Source: Verrucomicrobiota bacterium
GTDB lineage: Bacteria; Verrucomicrobiota; Verrucomicrobiia; Verrucomicrobiales; DEV007
Assembly (NCBI GenBank): GCA_003402735.1
Contig: QQNE01000019.1
Coordinates: forward strand, 1 to 50,116
Length of the DNA stretch: 50,116 nucleotides
Reading direction: 5' to 3'
Shown here: positions 45,077-50,116 of the stretch, in pieces
Layout: each line of letters begins with the position of its first letter
How positions within the stretch are numbered: position 1 is the first letter of the stretch
Notes under the pieces: generated by a model
The model's database searches: none
Seen by the model: the letters and a program-made list of their open reading frames with translations, nothing else
Told to the model about the DNA's origin: nothing
Position numbers and translations under genes: made by a program

Positions 45077-46381
45077 ATGAGGCCCACGCGGATCCTGCTT
45101 GGTTGGCTCCTCTCCTGGAGCGGGTTGGGACTGGCGGCATCGTTCCAGGAATCCTTGCGCCCGTTCTGGGTGATCGTGGGGCTGTTGTTGGCCGGCCTCT
45201 TTGTGCTGGACGCTTTCCGGTTGATCACCGCGGGTCCTTTGCGGGTGGAGCGGGTCTTGCCCTCCCGATTTGCGTTGGGGGTCGCCCAGGAGGTTTCCCT
45301 GGTCATTCACAATCCGGGCCGAGTGACCGCCCGAGTCGAGCTTTTTGACGGAATTCCTGCCACCGCAGTCACCACGGCATTTCCGTGGTGGGGAACCATC
45401 CCGGGCGGCGGACAGAGCTCCCTGAACTACTCGGTCCGGTTGTTGCGGCGCGGGCGCGCGGAGTTTGCCCCCACCCACGTGCTCCGTGTGTCGCCGTTTG
45501 GGTGTTGGGGGCTCGCCCTGCGTTCCGGGCTGGAGGAGGCGGTTCCCGTGTTTCCTGATTACGAGCCGGTGCTGCATTACGCCCTGCTGGCCCTGGCCAA
45601 CCGGGAGCAGCAGATGGGGATCCAGCAGCGACAACGCAAAGGGGTGAGTCGCGAGTTCCACCAATTGCGCGATTATCAGGAGGGCGATTTGCTCTCCCAA
45701 GTGGACTGGAAGGCCACCTCCAGACGGCGTTCTCTGGTGAGCCGTGAATTCCGCGAGCAGCGGGACCAAAACATCATTTTCATGATCGACGCGGGGCGTC
45801 GGATGCGGGCCATGGACGGGGATTTGCCGCAGTTCGACCACTGCCTGAACGCGGTGCTTTTGCTCTGTTACATCGCCCTCCGTCAGGGGGACAACGTGGG
45901 GGTCTCTGCCTTCGGCGGGGTGGAGAAGTGGCTGCCGCCGGTCAAGGGACCGCGAGCCATGACCACTCTTTTGCACCATCTGCACGATTATGAGACCACG
46001 CCGAACCCGAGTGATTTTTCGGAAGCGGCGGGACTGATTCTGGTCAGGCAACGCAAGCGGTCGTTGCTCGTTCTCCTCACCAATCTGCGGGGGGAAGATG
46101 GGGCAGACGTGCTCCTGGCCGTGCAAACCTTGAGGCAACGGCACGTGGTGATTTTGGCCACCCTGCGAGAGCGTTCCGTGGAGCAGCTTCGCGGCAAGCC
46201 GGTGGAAACTTTTGACGATTCGGTGCTCTTCGGCGCCAGCCAACTCTACATGGAAGAGCGGAGCGCTCTGTTGGAGCGGGTGCGCGCCGCCGGGGCCATG
46301 GTAGTGGATACCGTGGCTTCAGATTTGCCGGTCGCCCTGGCCAACGCTTATCTCGAGGTCAAACGGTCCGGTCGCCTCTGA
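45077..46381 (+). CDS. DUF58 membrane protein with degenerate vWA site (second cluster)
   Basis: A 434-residue DUF58 protein. Two N-terminal helices (ILLGWLLSWSGLGLAASF; PFWVIVGLLLAGLFVLDAF) are followed by a beta-sandwich domain (VSLVIHNPGRVTARVELFDG) and then the DUF58 core (SREFHQLRDYQEGDLLSQVDW), near residue 190, and a vWA-like domain. The MIDAS position is IDAGRRM rather than D-x-S-x-S, so metal binding may be lost; a MIDAS-like Ser pattern is absent. It closes the RDD-to-DUF58 operon. Compare the shorter, soluble DUF58 at 23791-24690, whose MIDAS is intact. It likely interacts with the preceding MoxR. Confidence 0.9.
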   Translation: MRPTRILLGWLLSWSGLGLAASFQESLRPFWVIVGLLLAGLFVLDAFRLITAGPLRVERVLPSRFALGVAQEVSLVIHNPGRVTARVELFDGIPATAVTTAFPWWGTIPGGGQSSLNYSVRLLRRGRAEFAPTHVLRVSPFGCWGLALRSGLEEAVPVFPDYEPVLHYALLALANREQQMGIQQRQRKGVSREFHQLRDYQEGDLLSQVDWKATSRRRSLVSREFREQRDQNIIFMIDAGRRMRAMDGDLPQFDHCLNAVLLLCYIALRQGDNVGVSAFGGVEKWLPPVKGPRAMTTLLHHLHDYETTPNPSDFSEAAGLILVRQRKRSLLVLLTNLRGEDGADVLLAVQTLRQRHVVILATLRERSVEQLRGKPVETFDDSVLFGASQLYMEERSALLERVRAAGAMVVDTVASDLPVALANAYLEVKRSGRL

Positions 46382-46436
46382 AGCAATCGTTTGCAACTTC
46401 CAGCTCAGACAGGTGTTTTTTCCTCAGGCAAACGCT

Positions 46437-48890
46437 ATGAGGCTATCGATACCAGGATGGATGGGTGCAGGGATTCTCGTCACCGGTTCGTTCGCGACCG
46501 CCGGTCTTGAGCCGGAGCAGATCGCGTTTTTTGAATCGAAGGTGCGTCCGCTCCTCAGTGAACACTGTTACGAATGTCATTCCGCCAAAGCCGAGAAGGT
46601 CAAGGGCGGGCTCTTGCTGGATTCCCGAGAGGGCTGGATGGCGGGCGGCGACAGCGGCGAAGTGATCGTCCCCGGCCAACCGGAAGGGAGTCTCCTGCTG
46701 CAGTCGGTCCGCCATTCCGATCCCGATCTGCAAATGCCGCCGAAATACAAGCTGGCGGACGAGGAAATTTCCGTGTTGGAGGCGTGGATTGTCATGGGGG
46801 CTCCAGATCCCCGGTCGGGTGCCGTCGCCAACAAATCTGGTGGGGTCGACCGGACAAAGGCCCGCTCGCACTGGGCGTATCGCCCCGTGACTTCACCCGA
46901 GGTTCCCAAGGTGGCGGATTCCGCATGGCCGCGCGGCGACGTGGATCGATTCATTTTGAGCCGGATCGAGAACGCCGGCTTGCGGCCGGTTGCCGATGCC
47001 GACCGGGCCAGTTTGCTGCGCCGGGTCGCCCTGGACTTGACCGGCTTGCCTCCAACTCCTGAGGAGATTGAATCCTTTTGTGGGCATCCCGGGACCGACG
47101 ATGAAGCCCTGGTGGGGGTGGTGGATCGATTGCTGGGTTCGCCCGCGTTTGGGGAGCGTTGGGGACGGCACTGGCTCGACGTGGCCCGCTATGCGGATTC
47201 CGTGGGCAAAACGCGCAACGTGCCGTTTCCCTTTGCCTGGCGTTACCGCAACCATGTGATCGATGTCTTCAACGAGGGGCAACCCTATGATCGTTTCTTG
47301 ATGGAACAGATCGCTGGAGATTTGCTCCCCGTTGAGGGGACCGCAAACCGAGCGGATGGTCTGGTGGGGACCGGGTTTCTGGCGCTCGGGTCCATGGACC
47401 TCAATGAGCGGGATTCCGAGCAATTTCTTTTGGACCGGATCGACGACCAGATCGATACCCTGGGTCGGTCCACGATGGCACTGACCCTGGGCTGTGCCCG
47501 TTGCCACGATCACAAGTTCGACCCGATCTCTCAGGCCGAATATTACGCCTTGGCTGGGGTCTTTGCGAGCACGCAAACCTTGAGCGGGCAGAACCATCGC
47601 AGAGGCAATTCGCGAGAATACACCCAGGTGCGGCTTCTCGCGAGCCTCGACGGTTCGGGTCCGCAACCGAAGAATGACGAAGCCGCGATCATGAAGATCG
47701 AGGATCGGCTTCGTGATTTGCGCCAAGAGAATCAGCGCCAAGACCTTACGGAGACCGGGCGGCGCGCAATCAAGGAAGAGCTTTCCAAACTCCGGCAGGA
47801 GTTGGTCCGTCTCGAGGCGAGCCCGGACAAAAAAAAGGCGAAGAAGCAGCGGTCGGAGACGAGGATCGATTTGGAGGCCCCACTGGCCATGGCGGTTTGC
47901 GAAGGCGAGGTATGCGACCTGGAGCTCCGCGTCCGGGGAGAACCCGATCTCAAGGGGGATCCGGTTCCGCGGGGATTCCCCGAGATTTTGCGAGGGCCCG
48001 GGACACCCTCCATTCCGGCCGGGGCGAGCGGGCGATTGGAACTGGCCCGGTGGTTGACCTCTCCGGATCATCCGTTGACGGCCCGCGTCATGGTCAATCG
48101 GATCTGGAGCCATCTCTTTGGCCGCGGATTGGTGGAAACGGTGGACAATTTTGGCCTGTCCGGCGCTGCTCCTTCCCACCCGGAATTGCTCGATCACCTC
48201 GCCACTCGGTTTGTGGCGGAAGGATGGTCGGTGAAAAACATGATCCGCGCCCTGGTTCTCAGCCGCACCTATCGGTTGGGCATCGCCTATCCGGAGGGAA
48301 ATGTGGCGGCGGACGAGGCAAACCAACTCTTTTGGCGGGCCAATTTGCGGCGTCTTGAGGCGGAAGCGATCCGCGATTCCCTCCTGGCCACGAGCGGTCT
48401 TCTGGATGACAACCGACCGGATGGGGCTCCGTTTGATCGTTTCGATGGTGCGGACGTGGGCAAGCTGAGCAAGAAAGGGGGCAAAGCGGCGGCTGACCCG
48501 ATTTTGCGGTCCGAACGCAGCGTCTATCTTCCCGTATTTCGTTCCCGCCTGCCCGGAATGTTCACGGTGTTCGATTTTGCGGAACCGGATCAGGTGAACG
48601 GCCAGCGGGACGTGACCACGGTCCCCACCCAGGCGCTCTTCTTTCTGAACAATCCTTTCGTTCTCCAAGCTTCCGAAGCATGTGCCAAGGAGTTGCTGGG
48701 ATTGCGCGATGTCTCCGGGACCGAGCGGGTGGAGCAGGCTTATCTCCGGATCCTGGGGCGTCCCCCCGTGGCCGCCGAGTCGGAGAGCGCCGCAATCTTT
48801 GTCCGCGAAAGCGAGGGATCGCCTGAAAAGGCATGGGCGGCCCTTGTCCAAGCTCTCTATTCCTCCGCTGAATTCCGTTACGTTCCTTAA
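46437..48890 (+). CDS. Planctomycete-type cytochrome c protein (PSCyt1-DUF1549-DUF1553)
   Basis: An 817-residue exported protein. A signal peptide ([19 protein letters not shown]) precedes a single haem motif CYECH near residue 43 (PSCyt1 region; LPPTPEEI and [17 protein letters not shown] mark DUF1549, the latter near residue 245). [22 protein letters not shown] starts the C-terminal DUF1553 domain near residue 540. These proteins are abundant in Planctomycetota and Verrucomicrobiota and usually lie next to DUF1501 proteins, as here, 6 bp upstream. A charged coiled-coil-like insert (about residues 420-480: [18 protein letters not shown]) separates DUF1549 and DUF1553. The ATG at 46437 starts the signal peptide; a GTG at 46413 is less likely. 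Its redox function is not known. Confidence 0.9.
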   Translation: MRLSIPGWMGAGILVTGSFATAGLEPEQIAFFESKVRPLLSEHCYECHSAKAEKVKGGLLLDSREGWMAGGDSGEVIVPGQPEGSLLLQSVRHSDPDLQMPPKYKLADEEISVLEAWIVMGAPDPRSGAVANKSGGVDRTKARSHWAYRPVTSPEVPKVADSAWPRGDVDRFILSRIENAGLRPVADADRASLLRRVALDLTGLPPTPEEIESFCGHPGTDDEALVGVVDRLLGSPAFGERWGRHWLDVARYADSVGKTRNVPFPFAWRYRNHVIDVFNEGQPYDRFLMEQIAGDLLPVEGTANRADGLVGTGFLALGSMDLNERDSEQFLLDRIDDQIDTLGRSTMALTLGCARCHDHKFDPISQAEYYALAGVFASTQTLSGQNHRRGNSREYTQVRLLASLDGSGPQPKNDEAAIMKIEDRLRDLRQENQRQDLTETGRRAIKEELSKLRQELVRLEASPDKKKAKKQRSETRIDLEAPLAMAVCEGEVCDLELRVRGEPDLKGDPVPRGFPEILRGPGTPSIPAGASGRLELARWLTSPDHPLTARVMVNRIWSHLFGRGLVETVDNFGLSGAAPSHPELLDHLATRFVAEGWSVKNMIRALVLSRTYRLGIAYPEGNVAADEANQLFWRANLRRLEAEAIRDSLLATSGLLDDNRPDGAPFDRFDGADVGKLSKKGGKAAADPILRSERSVYLPVFRSRLPGMFTVFDFAEPDQVNGQRDVTTVPTQALFFLNNPFVLQASEACAKELLGLRDVSGTERVEQAYLRILGRPPVAAESESAAIFVRESEGSPEKAWAALVQALYSSAEFRYVP

Positions 48891-48896
48891 ATCATC

Positions 48897-50116
48897 ATGA
48901 ACTCTTGTGGACACGGTTTTGCCCCACTCACCCGCCGCGGTGCCCTGCAACACACCGCCACCGGTTTCGGCTGGATGGCTCTGTCCGCTCTGCTGGCGGA
49001 GGGGGCTCGGGCCGCTTCTTCCCCCCTGGCTCCCCGATCACCCCACTTTGCGCCCAAGGCAAAGCGGGTCATTTTTCTCTTCATGCAGGGAGGGCCGAGT
49101 CATGTGGACACCTTCGATTGGAAGCCCGAACTCAAGGCCAAGTCCGGCAAGACAATCGCCGGAGCCGACGGAGCGTCCCGTCCGGGGATTTTGCTGGCCC
49201 CGCAATTCGAGTTCACGCCGCAGGGTCAAAGCGGTTTGCCGATCAGCTCGCTGTTTCCGGAGCTCGCCAAACATGCGGACGATCTCTGCCTGCTCAACGG
49301 CATGCACACCAGCAATGCCGCTCACCCGCAGGCCAGCATCGCTCTCCACACCGGCAGCGTGAATTTCGTGCGTCCCTCTCTCGGGTCCTGGGTCGTCTAT
49401 GGGTTGGGCAGTCAGAGCGCAGATCTCCCGGGGTTTGTCACCATCAACCCGACCCAAGGACAGGGAGGTGCCCAAAATTACGGGTCATCGTTTCTGCCGG
49501 CTTCGTTCCAGGGCACGCGCGTGGATTTGGAGCAGGGCGGCATTCCGGATCTCAAGAACCGATTGCTGACGCCTTCCCGCCAGCGGAACCAGATTGATTT
49601 GATTCAGGAAATGAACCGGACGCTCGTTTCGGAACATCCGGGCCACCGCGAATTGGAGGGCGTGATTCAGTCTTACGAAATGGCGTATCAGATGCAGTCC
49701 TCCATCCCGAAGGTCCTCGATTTGAGCGGGGAGACGGAGGCCACCCGGGCCCGTTACGGAATCAGCCAGGGCGCCGCGGATTCTTTTGCCACCCAATGCC
49801 TCGTGGCCCGCCGTCTGGCGGAGGAAGGCGTTCGTTTCATCCAGGTCAGCAAGGGCGGCTGGGATCAGCACAAGGATCTGAAATCCGCACTCAAGGAGAA
49901 CTGTGGGGTCATTGATCGTCCCATCGCGGCCCTGCTCCAGGATCTCAAGGACCGCGACATGCTCAAGGATACCCTCGTGGTTTGGGGCGGGGAATTTGGG
50001 CGGAGCCCGCAGGATCAGGGAACCTCCGGGGATGGACGGCGCCACAACAACCGCGGCTACACCATGTGGATGGCCGGCGGTGGAGTCAAAGGGGGGATGC
50101 GTCACGGGGCCACCGA
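48897..50116 (+). CDS. DUF1501 family Tat-exported protein (3' end beyond window)
   Basis: The frame is open from the ATG at 48897 to the right edge, 406 complete codons plus two bases, so the C-terminus is missing. The start lies 6 bp after the DUF1549/DUF1553 stop. The N-terminus has a Tat-type motif (LTRRGALQHTATGFGWMAL). DUF1501, related to the alkaline phosphatase/sulfatase fold, is recognised from VIFLFMQGGPSHVDTFDWKP, LLNGMHTSNAAHPQASIALH, and VWGGEFGRSPQDQ with RRHNNRGYTMWMAGGGV near the edge. This pair of genes is a standard operon in the PVC bacteria. The substrate is unknown. Confidence 0.93.
   Translation, partial: MNSCGHGFAPLTRRGALQHTATGFGWMALSALLAEGARAASSPLAPRSPHFAPKAKRVIFLFMQGGPSHVDTFDWKPELKAKSGKTIAGADGASRPGILLAPQFEFTPQGQSGLPISSLFPELAKHADDLCLLNGMHTSNAAHPQASIALHTGSVNFVRPSLGSWVVYGLGSQSADLPGFVTINPTQGQGGAQNYGSSFLPASFQGTRVDLEQGGIPDLKNRLLTPSRQRNQIDLIQEMNRTLVSEHPGHRELEGVIQSYEMAYQMQSSIPKVLDLSGETEATRARYGISQGAADSFATQCLVARRLAEEGVRFIQVSKGGWDQHKDLKSALKENCGVIDRPIAALLQDLKDRDMLKDTLVVWGGEFGRSPQDQGTSGDGRRHNNRGYTMWMAGGGVKGGMRHGAT

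Overview
The window looks like chromosomal DNA of a member of the Verrucomicrobiota (PVC superphylum), GC-rich by eye with strongly C/G-ending codons. The assignment rests on gene families rather than on a marker RNA: a giant beta-strand-repeat protein ending in a PEP-CTERM sorting tail, a PVC-type membrane-bound dehydrogenase with an azurin-like tail, a planctomycete-type cytochrome protein (DUF1549/DUF1553) paired with a DUF1501 protein, and several secreted Gfo/Idh/MocA oxidoreductases and sugar isomerases. I see no rRNA, tRNA or CRISPR array.

Layout. 1-7593: the 3' part of a very large PEP-CTERM surface protein, cut by the left edge. 7629-10439: a DCC-family thiol oxidoreductase, then a convergent pair, a sugar isomerase-like protein and a Gfo/Idh/MocA oxidoreductase. 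10553-19038: the SGNH/PVC-dehydrogenase/azurin fusion, two small membrane proteins, a diheme cytochrome c, and core metabolism (polyprenyl synthase, asd, an L,D-transpeptidase, pyruvate kinase). 19173-26571: a four-gene operon MoxR ATPase - TPR/PQQ giant - DUF58 - BatA-like vWA protein. 26572-30597: an accessory patch with a PLD/DEAD helicase/DUF3427 protein (defence-type architecture) lying between two nearly identical 71-bp direct repeats; the second repeat abuts a remnant resembling the C-terminus of an integron-type tyrosine recombinase. 30598-37313: a small PH/GRAM-like membrane protein, then sialidase, esterase, 2-hydroxyacid dehydrogenase, sulfatase and another Gfo/Idh/MocA protein, read as a glycan-scavenging neighbourhood. 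37399-39333: lysS and clpS. 39567-46381: a compact six-gene operon RDD - SpoIIM - DUF4129 - DUF4350 - MoxR - DUF58. 46437 to the right edge: the DUF1549/DUF1553 and DUF1501 pair, the latter cut by the edge.

How the genes work together. The two MoxR/DUF58 operons are paralogous AAA+/vWA modules about 20 kb apart: one carries a soluble-looking repeat/propeller partner and a vWA membrane protein, the other carries membrane proteins of the SpoIIM and RDD families. Both probably act at the cell envelope, but neither has a known substrate. The secreted hydrolases and Tat-exported oxidoreductases fit a polysaccharide-degrading lifestyle. The most unusual piece is the repeat-bounded helicase patch, whose repeat sequence also has a weaker, protein-level relative near 39503-39552.

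Functions come from motif and family recognition by reading; no database search was possible. Start codons were chosen from Shine-Dalgarno sequences, signal peptides and neighbouring stops, and uncertain ones are flagged.
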